DNA of 64,000 bases from JAGVYF01 sp041650315. GTDB lineage: Archaea; Nanobdellota; Nanobdellia; Woesearchaeales; JAGVYF01. This document shows, piece after piece, positions 26,586 to 35,122 of this stretch; the first letter of the stretch is position 1, and every line of letters begins with the position of its first letter. The stretch spans positions 186,001-250,000 of the forward strand of contig JBAZLJ010000002.1 in assembly GCA_041650315.1 (NCBI GenBank), written 5' to 3'. The position numbers were made by a program, and so were the translations under genes. The notes under the pieces were generated by a model. It was given only the letters and a program-made list of their open reading frames with translations. It did no database searches and was not told the origin of the DNA.

Positions 26586-29162
26586 ATGAGTAAATTGAAT
26601 TATTACCCATTAAAACCCCCTGTAATAGTGGATGCGGCCAAGCTGAATTTCTTGCTATACCGATCCAGATATCTTATAAGATATATCCTTATTGGGTTGG
26701 GATCGCTTATCCTGGAATCAACAGTTATCGAATTCCTGAACGGAACGCTTAATCCTACGGAGAATGAATCAATAATCCGGATAATTGGATTCTTGTTAGG
26801 AGTATTATTCGCATTCAAACTCAACTCCAAAATAAATTTCCCAGTAAGTAGGAAACGGAATTTCAGGACATTCAGGATATTTCTGCTGATCTCAATATTC
26901 AGCTTCTGCATTAATTTAGGCATTATCAATTATGCCTCAGATTATATCAGATTGGGATATAGCCCAATGAGATTCCTGACCGCTGCTATAATTTTCATAT
27001 TTAGCTATACATTGCATAAGAGATTCACTTTCACCGAGATCAAAAAAGTAGGTATTGCATTATACCTTACCAGATCAGAGAAAATCCCTTCAATCAAATT
27101 AAAAGTGAAATATCCGGATTTCATACATATAGACCTAATCGACAATAGCTACAATTCTTCTGCCGAAGAAGTATATCTTCCAGCTATCAAAGAGATAAAC
27201 AATAAATGGCCATCTACTGAAAAGATGGTACACATCATGTCCCGAAATCCATCTAAATGGATTATGTCCACGCAAAGATATGCGGATTACATAATATTCC
27301 ATGTAGATTGTGACGAAAATATATCCGATTTAATCACAGCATGCAAAAAGCTCCATAAGAAAGTTGGTCTATCTCTCCTATACAACACAGACATAAAACC
27401 AATCATAAAATATCTCCACCATGTCGACATAGTCCAGATACTTGGCATAGAGGTCCCAGGCAGATCGAATCAGCACTTGAATGAGAGAGCGTTAGATAAG
27501 CTTAACGAACTGAACAAGCTCAAGCATCAATACGATTTTGAACTCTGTTTTGATGGTGGAATCAAGCTAACAAACATAAAAAAGATTAATGCGAAATATA
27601 TCGTATCCGCTTCCACAGTACTCGAATCCATGAATCCAATAAAGACCATATACGATCTTAAAACCAGCTCCAAATACTATCAGAACCAGGAACAGGACCT
27701 CAAGCAATTCATCTACAATAAAATAAAATCAATAATTGAATCCAAAGAATTCATAATATCCGGGACTATTGTAGGCTCGTTCATAGAAGAGCCAGGCATC
27801 AGGGGAATAAGTGATATAGATGTAGTAATTATAGTTGATAAACTGACAAAAAAGAAATTCGAGAACATTGTTGAAGAATTCGAGAAATCAAGAAATATAC
27901 TCAAAACAGACTTCGATTACAATCTGATAATAAATACAAAATTCGGACCATTGAAATACAATGATAAGAAAACCGCAGTTCTTCATCTCATGATATACGA
28001 TATCCAAGAACATATTGACCATTGCAGGAACAGCCCTTTCACCTGCTTGGATTGGACCAGATCCAAACATTATTTCAAAATGCCATTGAACTATATATAT
28101 AATCTCCCCCCTTTACAGCCGAATGATTTTTTCAATGCTAGGAGAAGTATCACGGATTATTCCAAAGATCTTGATGAAGGAGCCATCTCATATAGAGAAT
28201 ACATATTCAACAAAAAAATCTCACAAATCAAAAAGAAAAAACCCATGGAGAACAAGGATAGATTCGAATACGCTTACCATATCATGAAATTCTGTATGGC
28301 TAATTTAATAAAACTGCATGATGAGCATAACGAAAACCCTAAGATTGAAGAACTGGCCAAAAGATATTTCAGACTATATCCCCTGAACAAATCAAGATAT
28401 ATCCCATATCTGGTATTGATTGCCCGGCATAAGAGAAAGAATCTGTTTCCGGAATGGGCCGGCAGAGATCAAGCCCTACTTAAGGGATTCTTGTCCGATT
28501 TCAAGATGCAGTTCGATGATACATTCACGAATTCCAAAAAAGTATATTTCATGAGACATCATGTCACGAAGATGAATCTTCCAAACATATTCATAGGGCA
28601 AAAAAGCAATCCTGATATAATAGGATTCACAAATAACGAAAAATTACGCGTGATCAATCTCCTGAAGAATCTCAATATATCCGCAATGTACTCTTCTCCT
28701 TCAAATAGGTCGCTGCAAACAATCAACCCCCTCATGAAAGAATTGGGGATTAAAAGAGCGATTATAGACTATAATCTATGCGAGATAGATTATGGGGATA
28801 TCGACGGCAAAAATTATGATTTCCTGAAAAAGAATCATCCTAAAATAATTGAAGAATGGAAAAACAATAAGGATCCTAGATTCCCTGGCGGAGAAAATTA
28901 TAATGATATCCTGAAAAGGATTGATGAGTTTATGTCTGAGATATCCGAAGACAACGGCAATTCATTGGTCTGCACGCATAATGTATTTATGAGATCTCTC
29001 ATAGGCTCATACTATAACATCCCGCAGTCGCAATGGCATGACATAGAGATACCGCATATCGAGCCTATAGAATTCATATTTGCAAAGAATAGAAGATATT
29101 ACATCAACCTCTCTGCGGATCAGATTAGCAGGATGTTCAAGAAAATAGATTGCGGTGCTTGA
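26586..29162 (+). CDS. GtrA / ribulose-phosphate-epimerase-like / nucleotidyltransferase / histidine-phosphatase fusion
   Basis: The 858-residue protein reads as four domains. Residues 25-155 form a four-helix GtrA-like membrane unit. Residues 165-365 form a TIM barrel like ribulose-phosphate 3-epimerase (HIDLIDNSY 181-189, FHVDCDEN 238-245, CFDGGI 321-326). Residues 375-480 form a Pol-beta-type nucleotidyltransferase (G397-S398, D410-I-D412), followed by a helical tail. Residues 650-858 form a phosphoglycerate-mutase-like phosphatase (R657-H658-H659, H798). GtrA units help flip polyprenyl-phosphate sugars; the other parts would isomerise, couple and dephosphorylate a pentose phosphate. I know no characterised protein of this design. 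It heads a chain of genes reaching to about 34 kb. Confidence 0.85.
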   Translation: MSKLNYYPLKPPVIVDAAKLNFLLYRSRYLIRYILIGLGSLILESTVIEFLNGTLNPTENESIIRIIGFLLGVLFAFKLNSKINFPVSRKRNFRTFRIFLLISIFSFCINLGIINYASDYIRLGYSPMRFLTAAIIFIFSYTLHKRFTFTEIKKVGIALYLTRSEKIPSIKLKVKYPDFIHIDLIDNSYNSSAEEVYLPAIKEINNKWPSTEKMVHIMSRNPSKWIMSTQRYADYIIFHVDCDENISDLITACKKLHKKVGLSLLYNTDIKPIIKYLHHVDIVQILGIEVPGRSNQHLNERALDKLNELNKLKHQYDFELCFDGGIKLTNIKKINAKYIVSASTVLESMNPIKTIYDLKTSSKYYQNQEQDLKQFIYNKIKSIIESKEFIISGTIVGSFIEEPGIRGISDIDVVIIVDKLTKKKFENIVEEFEKSRNILKTDFDYNLIINTKFGPLKYNDKKTAVLHLMIYDIQEHIDHCRNSPFTCLDWTRSKHYFKMPLNYIYNLPPLQPNDFFNARRSITDYSKDLDEGAISYREYIFNKKISQIKKKKPMENKDRFEYAYHIMKFCMANLIKLHDEHNENPKIEELAKRYFRLYPLNKSRYIPYLVLIARHKRKNLFPEWAGRDQALLKGFLSDFKMQFDDTFTNSKKVYFMRHHVTKMNLPNIFIGQKSNPDIIGFTNNEKLRVINLLKNLNISAMYSSPSNRSLQTINPLMKELGIKRAIIDYNLCEIDYGDIDGKNYDFLKKNHPKIIEEWKNNKDPRFPGGENYNDILKRIDEFMSEISEDNGNSLVCTHNVFMRSLIGSYYNIPQSQWHDIEIPHIEPIEFIFAKNRRYYINLSADQISRMFKKIDCGA

Positions 29163-29164
29163 AT

Positions 29165-29809
29165 ATGGATAGCTATGTGATTACACTTAAACCGGACGAA
29201 GAATTATCTAATCAGATAATCTGGATTAAAGAGAATATCTATTCCGATTATGGCAATCAACTATACCTTAGAGATGAACCGCATATCACCCTCTATTTAG
29301 GAAAATTCAATGATATCTCATCTTTCGAAATGGAATTGGAACAGTTCATATCTGAGATAGATAAAAATAAGTTTACTATCGATATAACCGAGTGGGAGAT
29401 ATTCGGAAAAGACCCAGTAACGAAAAAAGACACTTTGGTATGTATAATCGGAAAAGAAGCCATCCCTGCGCTGAAGGCATTGCAACAATGGATTATTTCA
29501 GCCATAATGCCATACCGTAAAACAGAACTGATCCAAAGATATAAATTAAGATATGGAGAAATTAAGGGTATCCAGAAAGAGAATTTAGACCGATATGGAT
29601 ATCCGTTCGTTGGCGATATATGGGTACCGCATATCGGAATTGCTTCTTTCGATCCAGATATATTCGAGAAAATGTGGCCCGCTTATCGGCAAAAATGTCC
29701 TATTGGTAAGTATGGTGTGCAGTCCATCAATATATATAAACTCGATGAGAATACAGAAAAACTGGAATTGATCAGAGAATTCCCCTTGAAAAATGATGCA
29801 GAACCTTAA
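29165..29809 (+). CDS. 2H-phosphoesterase / RNA-ligase-like protein
   Basis: The ATG at 29165 follows the preceding stop by two bases. The 214-residue product has two His motifs, EPHITLYLG near residues 38-46 and WVPHIGIASF near 154-163, the layout of the 2H phosphoesterase superfamily (2'-5' RNA ligase, cyclic phosphodiesterases). Members open or make cyclic phosphodiesters. Being sandwiched between the pentose-epimerase fusion and AraD suggests a small sugar or nucleotide substrate rather than RNA, but this is inference from context. Confidence 0.72.
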   Translation: MDSYVITLKPDEELSNQIIWIKENIYSDYGNQLYLRDEPHITLYLGKFNDISSFEMELEQFISEIDKNKFTIDITEWEIFGKDPVTKKDTLVCIIGKEAIPALKALQQWIISAIMPYRKTELIQRYKLRYGEIKGIQKENLDRYGYPFVGDIWVPHIGIASFDPDIFEKMWPAYRQKCPIGKYGVQSINIYKLDENTEKLELIREFPLKNDAEP

Positions 29810-30497
29810 AGAGATAGTATGCAAGGCTAATAAGGAATTAGTAGATTTAGATTTAGTCATATTCACATGGGGGAATGCCAGCGCCATTGACCGAGAAAAA
29901 GGATTGATCGCGATAAAGCCTAGCGGAATCCCTTATTCTGAACTGAAACCTGAAGATATACCTATACTAGACTTGGACGGTAAAATAATCGAAGGTGAAA
30001 AGATACCTAGCTCAGATACTGCAACACATCTTGAGCTGTATAAGAATTTCAAAGAGATATCTGCTATTGTCCATACACATTCACCATACGCAACCATATT
30101 CGCTCAAGCCAAGAAACCCATTCCTTGTTTAGGGACCACACATGCGGATCATTTCTATGGCCAGATACCAGTGACCAGAGACCTTTCTATAGATGAGATA
30201 AAAGAGAAATACGAATCTAACACTGGTAAGATTATCGTAGAGCTCTTCAACAGGATGAATTTCAATCCTACGGAGATCCCTGCATGCCTGGTCTCAAGCC
30301 ATGGCCCGTTCGTATGGGGCAAAAGTATGGATGAAGCTATCCATAATTCGGCAATCCTCGAATACATAGCTCGACTGGCATTCAAATCTATTGCATTGGA
30401 GAATAATATTGGGTCAATCAATCAAGAATTATTGGACAGACATTATCTAAGGAAAAATGGACCTTCTTCATATTATGGCCAAAGAAAAACCAAATAA
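29793..30497 (+). CDS. araD: L-ribulose-5-phosphate 4-epimerase-like class II aldolase fold
   Basis: The 234-residue protein matches the AraD/FucA family. It has FTWGNASAIDRE, IKPSGIPYSEL, SSDTATHLELYKNF, the zinc motif VHTHSPYATIFAQ, GTTHADHFYG, VSSHGPFVWGKS and the C-terminal LLDRHYLRKNGPSSYYGQ, which is characteristic of L-ribulose-5-phosphate 4-epimerase rather than fuculose aldolase. It interconverts L-ribulose-5-P and D-xylulose-5-P. Next to a ribulose-phosphate-epimerase-like domain, it links D-ribulose-5-P to an L-pentose, perhaps L-arabinose, for glycan use. It overlaps the 2H gene by 17 bases. Confidence 0.88.
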   Translation: MMQNLKEIVCKANKELVDLDLVIFTWGNASAIDREKGLIAIKPSGIPYSELKPEDIPILDLDGKIIEGEKIPSSDTATHLELYKNFKEISAIVHTHSPYATIFAQAKKPIPCLGTTHADHFYGQIPVTRDLSIDEIKEKYESNTGKIIVELFNRMNFNPTEIPACLVSSHGPFVWGKSMDEAIHNSAILEYIARLAFKSIALENNIGSINQELLDRHYLRKNGPSSYYGQRKTK

Positions 30498-32409
30498 GGA
30501 CAGACTGGACAGGTTCATCGATGGCATCATCGAAAATAAATATCTGATATTGCTAATTATAAGTGCGGCAGCCATATTCCTAGTACTATACCGCAATTAT
30601 GGTAATTATAGTCATAGACAATATCTCCCATTCTTATACCGGATGATCTCTCCGGAATATCTGATAAACGATTGGTATGTGAATCTCAATACTGGATTCA
30701 ATGTCAGAACATATTTCATAAATGTTGTATCTTTCACATATAATGTATTCAGTCTATTTATCTCCAGCTTAGACAAGATTGGAGTCACATTATTTTTTCT
30801 GAATTTCATATTCTGCATAGGTACATTGATCAATTTCTATTTTTTGGCAAAATATTTCTATGGTGACAAGAAGTATGCCTATATCTTCGCACTATTTCTC
30901 CTCTTCTCAATCCAGATATCGTACATAGGGGATGATTATCCGCTGGATTCACAGATAACTCCGAATCAGATTGCTTGGTTCTTCGTCTTCCTATCGCTTA
31001 ATCTCATATTGAGAGGGAAAATCGCATTTGGATTTTTCGTGCTGGGCATATCCGCATTATTCCAATCAGTCATTGCCAGCATCACATTCTTCATATTCTT
31101 CTCTAAATATATGGTTGAGATGATCAATTTCAGAAAGCCATTCATCGAGGATAACTTAAAAACCATAATCAAAACAGCGCCTTTCTTTATTATTAGCCTA
31201 TTCAACATAATACCTACTTTATTCACCACTAATGAACTAATAGACCAAGATAAAATAACGTACATAGTCGCGCAATTCAGGCATACAGTACATTCATTCC
31301 CCAGTGCGATGGGCATCGAGAAATATGCCCTTACGATTTCGCTGTTCCTCGCATTCTTCATCTGCCTAAGGTATAGCGAAATGCAATCTTCGCGCAAAAG
31401 AGAGATATATTTAATGCTGCTGCCCACAACAGTATTCATTATTTCAGGATATATGTTCGTAGAAATATTCCCAATAGCGATAATCGCAAAAGCGCAATTC
31501 TTCAGAGTGTTCTCTTTCATAATTCCGTTTTTATACCTTGTTGTCCTCAATGAGATAATGGCGGATTATCATAGATATCAAAGCCCGATGATAAAATTGG
31601 CATTAATAGCTCTCATTATCTCTTTCCTATATAGTCCGAAACTGATCATATGCCTCACGCTGCTATATTGCGTATTCAAGATAATGAAAAAAAGTAATTA
31701 TAGAGCAGAGTCACCAGCAATCCTAAAGTTTATCATAATATTGGGAATAATGATATTGCTTGCAGGAATAACGGTCTGCTATCCGAAGATAATCGAATAT
31801 GTCGTAGCCAGAATATATTTTTTCTACAAACTATCCGCCATCCTCATCATATTTTTGATAAATCTAATTATATACCTATATGACTCAAATCTTAAAAAAA
31901 GGCATGTCTTCGTATTGATTTCTATAATGGCATTGATTTCTTTGACATATGTATATCTAGTGCCGTTCGCAGGAAGGGAAGGGCCTTCGGAAGATATGCT
32001 AGCGACCTGCAGGTATGTAAAGGAGAATCTGCCAAAAGACACGATTCTCTTGACATCGCCTGCAGAACCGAATTGGAGACTCTGCTTAAATCGGGCAATA
32101 GTGGTCGATCTCGAAGCGATACCCTTCAAAGACTCCAGCATGGTCGAATGGTATGAAAGATTAATCTATATATCAGGAAACCATCTTAAAGAATATGACA
32201 AGAGTATCACTAGCTTCAATCTGAATTATGCGCAGTACTATGATACTCTGAATGAGACGGAAATACTCCGATTGAAAGAAAAATACGGCTTTGATTATAT
32301 TATCTTCAAAACAGATGCTAGATTAAATTTTAAATCGATATATGCAAATGAAGTATACGCTGTTTATAGCCTGAAAGAGCCATATGCAGTTAACACAGAG
32401 AAGCAGTAA
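30475..32409 (+). CDS. Polytopic GT-C-like membrane protein
   Basis: I use the ATG at 30475 (MAKEKPNKD); another in-frame ATG lies at 30457. The 645-residue protein has a Lys-rich start, about twelve to thirteen membrane helices, and a C-terminal outside domain with LPKDTILLTSPAEPNWRLCL. The first outside loop has LINDWYVNLNTGF, an acidic pattern like those of GT-C polyprenyl-phosphate-sugar-dependent transferases. It probably transfers a polyprenyl-linked sugar on the outer face. It overlaps araD by 23 bases, so it belongs to the same chain. Confidence 0.7.
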   Translation: MAKEKPNKDRLDRFIDGIIENKYLILLIISAAAIFLVLYRNYGNYSHRQYLPFLYRMISPEYLINDWYVNLNTGFNVRTYFINVVSFTYNVFSLFISSLDKIGVTLFFLNFIFCIGTLINFYFLAKYFYGDKKYAYIFALFLLFSIQISYIGDDYPLDSQITPNQIAWFFVFLSLNLILRGKIAFGFFVLGISALFQSVIASITFFIFFSKYMVEMINFRKPFIEDNLKTIIKTAPFFIISLFNIIPTLFTTNELIDQDKITYIVAQFRHTVHSFPSAMGIEKYALTISLFLAFFICLRYSEMQSSRKREIYLMLLPTTVFIISGYMFVEIFPIAIIAKAQFFRVFSFIIPFLYLVVLNEIMADYHRYQSPMIKLALIALIISFLYSPKLIICLTLLYCVFKIMKKSNYRAESPAILKFIIILGIMILLAGITVCYPKIIEYVVARIYFFYKLSAILIIFLINLIIYLYDSNLKKRHVFVLISIMALISLTYVYLVPFAGREGPSEDMLATCRYVKENLPKDTILLTSPAEPNWRLCLNRAIVVDLEAIPFKDSSMVEWYERLIYISGNHLKEYDKSITSFNLNYAQYYDTLNETEILRLKEKYGFDYIIFKTDARLNFKSIYANEVYAVYSLKEPYAVNTEKQ

Positions 32410-32415
32410 GGTATC

Positions 32416-33954
32416 ATGATTAATATTGTCTTAATGGCTGGAAATGGGAAAAGATTCGTAGATGCAGGGTATAAATTATCAAAGCCGATGATACCAGTGT
32501 CTGGCAAACCGATGATTCTGCAAGCGATTGAATCCATGCCGGACGCTGATAAATGGGTATTCGTGATGCGAAAAGAACACCTGGAGAATGCTGAATTGGC
32601 CCGCGCTCTTCGGTCAATCTCAAAAAATGTCAAATTGATGAAGGATTCCAATCCCATAGGCCAGTTGAATTCTTGCTTAATCGCTAAACAACATTTCCCT
32701 GAAAATGAACCTTTTTTCGTGGGCGCATGCGATATGGGCATGGAATACGACAAATACTCTTTCGAAAAATTGATGATTTCCGAAAATGCCCCAGAAATGG
32801 TTGTTTTTAGTTTTACGAAACAACCTAATCTCACCAGGAATCCATCGGCATGGGGCTGGTTAAGACAAGATGAATCCAAAATTATCAAAGAAGTCTCTGT
32901 GAAAATACCTATCAGCGAAAATCCATTCAATGATTTCGCCATCACCGGTTCATTCGCATTTAAAAACGGAAAAATATTTATGAGATTGAGTGAAAAATTA
33001 ATCAAAAGAAGCCAAACTGTAAAAGGAGAATATTATATTGATTCTATGATAAACATAGCTAATGAATTAGGGTATAAAGTAGTATCATTCCCAGTCAAAT
33101 ATATCGGATGGGGCACTCCAACAGATTACGAAGAGTATAACTACTGGGAGAAAGCTATCTCTAATCCAAGTAATTATCCTGAATTATTGAACAAGAAAGA
33201 ATATATTTTCTGGAAAGAATATTTCGAAAGCAAAAAAAAACCTGAATTGTCAATAATTGTGCCATGCTACAATGAAGAGATGAACATACCCTTGGTGCTG
33301 GACAGATTCGCTAGAACACTCCAGGGAAGAAAGAATATAGAATTGATACTGGTCGATAATAACTCCAAAGATAACAGTGCGCAAATATTAGTGGATTCAT
33401 TAAAACAGGAAGAGTATTCTTTCGCACGCACGGTTTTCCAGCCATTGCCCGGATATGGCGCAGCAATATGGAAAGGGCTAACTTCAGCGAAGGGAGAATT
33501 TATCTGCTGGACGCACGCAGATATGCAGACGGACCCTGAAGACACCATTACAGCTTTCAATCTGATAAAAAGGCATGAGAATCCAGTAAAAGCATATATC
33601 AAAGGTGAAAGACACGGACGTCCATTATTCGATAGCCTGTTCACCTCAGGCATGTCTCTATTTGAAACCGTATTATTACGAAAAAGATTATATGACATAA
33701 ATGCGCAGCCGAATCTTTTCCATAGAAGTTTCTTAGACTATCTCGCAAATCCGCCATCTGATTTCTCTTTCGATCTGTATTGCTATTACATCGCCAGAAA
33801 GAAAAAATATGAGATGATTAGATTCCCAGTATTGTTCACAGACCGGCTTAATGGACATTCGAATTGGAACAATGGAGTTAGATCAAAGATAAAATTCATC
33901 AAAAGAACTATAGATTTCAGCATAGGTTTATTGAACAATCAGGACATCCGTTGA
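32416..33954 (+). CDS. Nucleotidyltransferase fused to GT2 glycosyltransferase
   Basis: Residues 1-270 of this 512-residue protein are an NTP-transferase (VLMAGNGKRF, KLSKPMIPVSGKPMIL, a metal-site GACDMGM, and GWGTPTDYEEY near the end). Residues 275-512 are a GT2 family transferase with LSIIVPCYNEEMNIPL, LVDNNSKDNSA and a WTHADMQTDP variant of the DxD region. Having activation and transfer in one chain suggests direct handling of a dedicated sugar or polyol nucleotide. It follows the GT-C gene by six bases. The substrate is unknown. Confidence 0.88.
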   Translation: MINIVLMAGNGKRFVDAGYKLSKPMIPVSGKPMILQAIESMPDADKWVFVMRKEHLENAELARALRSISKNVKLMKDSNPIGQLNSCLIAKQHFPENEPFFVGACDMGMEYDKYSFEKLMISENAPEMVVFSFTKQPNLTRNPSAWGWLRQDESKIIKEVSVKIPISENPFNDFAITGSFAFKNGKIFMRLSEKLIKRSQTVKGEYYIDSMINIANELGYKVVSFPVKYIGWGTPTDYEEYNYWEKAISNPSNYPELLNKKEYIFWKEYFESKKKPELSIIVPCYNEEMNIPLVLDRFARTLQGRKNIELILVDNNSKDNSAQILVDSLKQEEYSFARTVFQPLPGYGAAIWKGLTSAKGEFICWTHADMQTDPEDTITAFNLIKRHENPVKAYIKGERHGRPLFDSLFTSGMSLFETVLLRKRLYDINAQPNLFHRSFLDYLANPPSDFSFDLYCYYIARKKKYEMIRFPVLFTDRLNGHSNWNNGVRSKIKFIKRTIDFSIGLLNNQDIR

Positions 33955-34012
33955 AAACGATATATTCAAATACCGGATATGATTCAACACCTAACATAAT
34001 CGGAGACTAAAA

Positions 34013-34603
34013 ATGCTAAAGATAATCCATCGTATAAATAAGATATCTGAATTGAAGAAAGTCCCACTACAATATGGAGTAGAAGTAGATATCAGGACGT
34101 ATAATAATCAGCTAATCCTCAATCATGAGCCATTCCAAGATGGCGATAAACTAGATGAATATCTTGCTGAATTCAAAAATGCATTCATAATACTGGAAAT
34201 AAAGGAAGAGGGGATAGAAAAAGAAGTCATAAAACTATGCGAAAAGTATGGAATAGAAGATTATTTCCTATTGAGCGTAAGCTTTCCATTCATATATCTG
34301 CTTTCCAAACAAGGCATACGTAAAATGGCCGCAAGATTCTCTGAGTTCGAGGACATCAATACCTGCTTGACGATGAAACATAAGATCGAATGGATATGGG
34401 TGGATACTTTCGAGAATAATCCATTGTCTGCAGAAAATTATAGATTGCTAAAGGATGCGGGATTCAAGATATGCATAGTCTGCCCTGAACGTTGGGGAAG
34501 ATCCACAGATATTTCTGAATATACTAATTATTTTAAAAGTAGTGACATCCGATTAGACGCTGTAATGACTAGCTATAAACATGTTAATGATTGGTTTAAT
34601 TGA
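34013..34603 (+). CDS. Short glycerophosphodiester-phosphodiesterase-like protein
   Basis: The 196-residue protein shows GDPD family residues: HR at 6-7, the ExD pair E24/D26 in VEVDIRT, H38 in NHEP (usually HD) and the LEIK pair near 61-64. C-terminal WVDTFENNPLSAENYRLLKDAGF resembles the barrel's last strands. It is shorter than typical GDPDs of about 240 residues. It may hydrolyse phosphodiester links in glycerol- or polyol-phosphate glycans. It is the last plus-strand gene before the convergent minus-strand cluster. Confidence 0.72.
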   Translation: MLKIIHRINKISELKKVPLQYGVEVDIRTYNNQLILNHEPFQDGDKLDEYLAEFKNAFIILEIKEEGIEKEVIKLCEKYGIEDYFLLSVSFPFIYLLSKQGIRKMAARFSEFEDINTCLTMKHKIEWIWVDTFENNPLSAENYRLLKDAGFKICIVCPERWGRSTDISEYTNYFKSSDIRLDAVMTSYKHVNDWFN

Positions 34604-34606
34604 ATC

Positions 34607-35122
34607 TCAAAGCTGATTGTAGCAATGAACTATAAGTCTACCTTTTCTTGAACAAATATTCTTATGCTGTGAATCCGAATAATCCCACGGTTTTTCAATT
34701 AGATCATGGGGCAATATGTAAAACCCTTTTTTAAAATAGAACCTACCAAATATCCTTCTTTGGTTTATCGAGGAATCAAACAATTTGTATTTTTTTATGA
34801 TTGCTAAACTTTGCTTAGTAAAAGAAAGATATGGAAATCTCCATCCTTGTATCAAAAGATTATTTTTTTTGAATATGTTTATGGTCTTTGATATAATCGA
34901 TTCCTGTTCTTTTAAATCTAAAGTTTCGAATCTCTCATGATAATACCCATGCCCACCCAGTATATGATCCTTCGCAATCTTTTTTACTTTTTCAGGATAT
35001 TTCTCCACAAGATACCCGCAGATATAGAATTCACCGACTTTGCCTTTTTCCCTTAATATCTCTGCAAATCTTACCGCCACATCAATATCCCTTTCCACAT
35101 CCATGGTGAATATTTGTTTCAT
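34607..35122 (-). CDS. Compact polysaccharide-deacetylase-like protein
   Basis: The 171-residue protein has NodB-fold marks: TMDVERD at 6-12 in the place of TFDD, the metal-binding pair H58-x3-H62 in GGHGYYHERF, RFPYLS at 95-100 and a final LIVHCYN. It is shorter than typical CE4 enzymes of about 200 residues or more and ends right after the last motif. It probably removes N-acetyl groups from a glycan or lipid-linked amino sugar. It overlaps asnB by four bases. Confidence 0.78.
   Translation of the reverse strand: MKQIFTMDVERDIDVAVRFAEILREKGKVGEFYICGYLVEKYPEKVKKIAKDHILGGHGYYHERFETLDLKEQESIISKTINIFKKNNLLIQGWRFPYLSFTKQSLAIIKKYKLFDSSINQRRIFGRFYFKKGFYILPHDLIEKPWDYSDSQHKNICSRKGRLIVHCYNQL

Noticed and set aside
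30966..31550. Open minus-strand frame of 194 codons
   Set aside because: It is antisense to membrane helices of the GT-C-like gene; hydrophobic codon patterns often leave such open shadows.
32364..33005. Open minus-strand frame of 213 codons
   Set aside because: It is antisense to the nucleotidyltransferase-GT2 fusion and the end of the GT-C gene, with no promoter or recognisable motifs.
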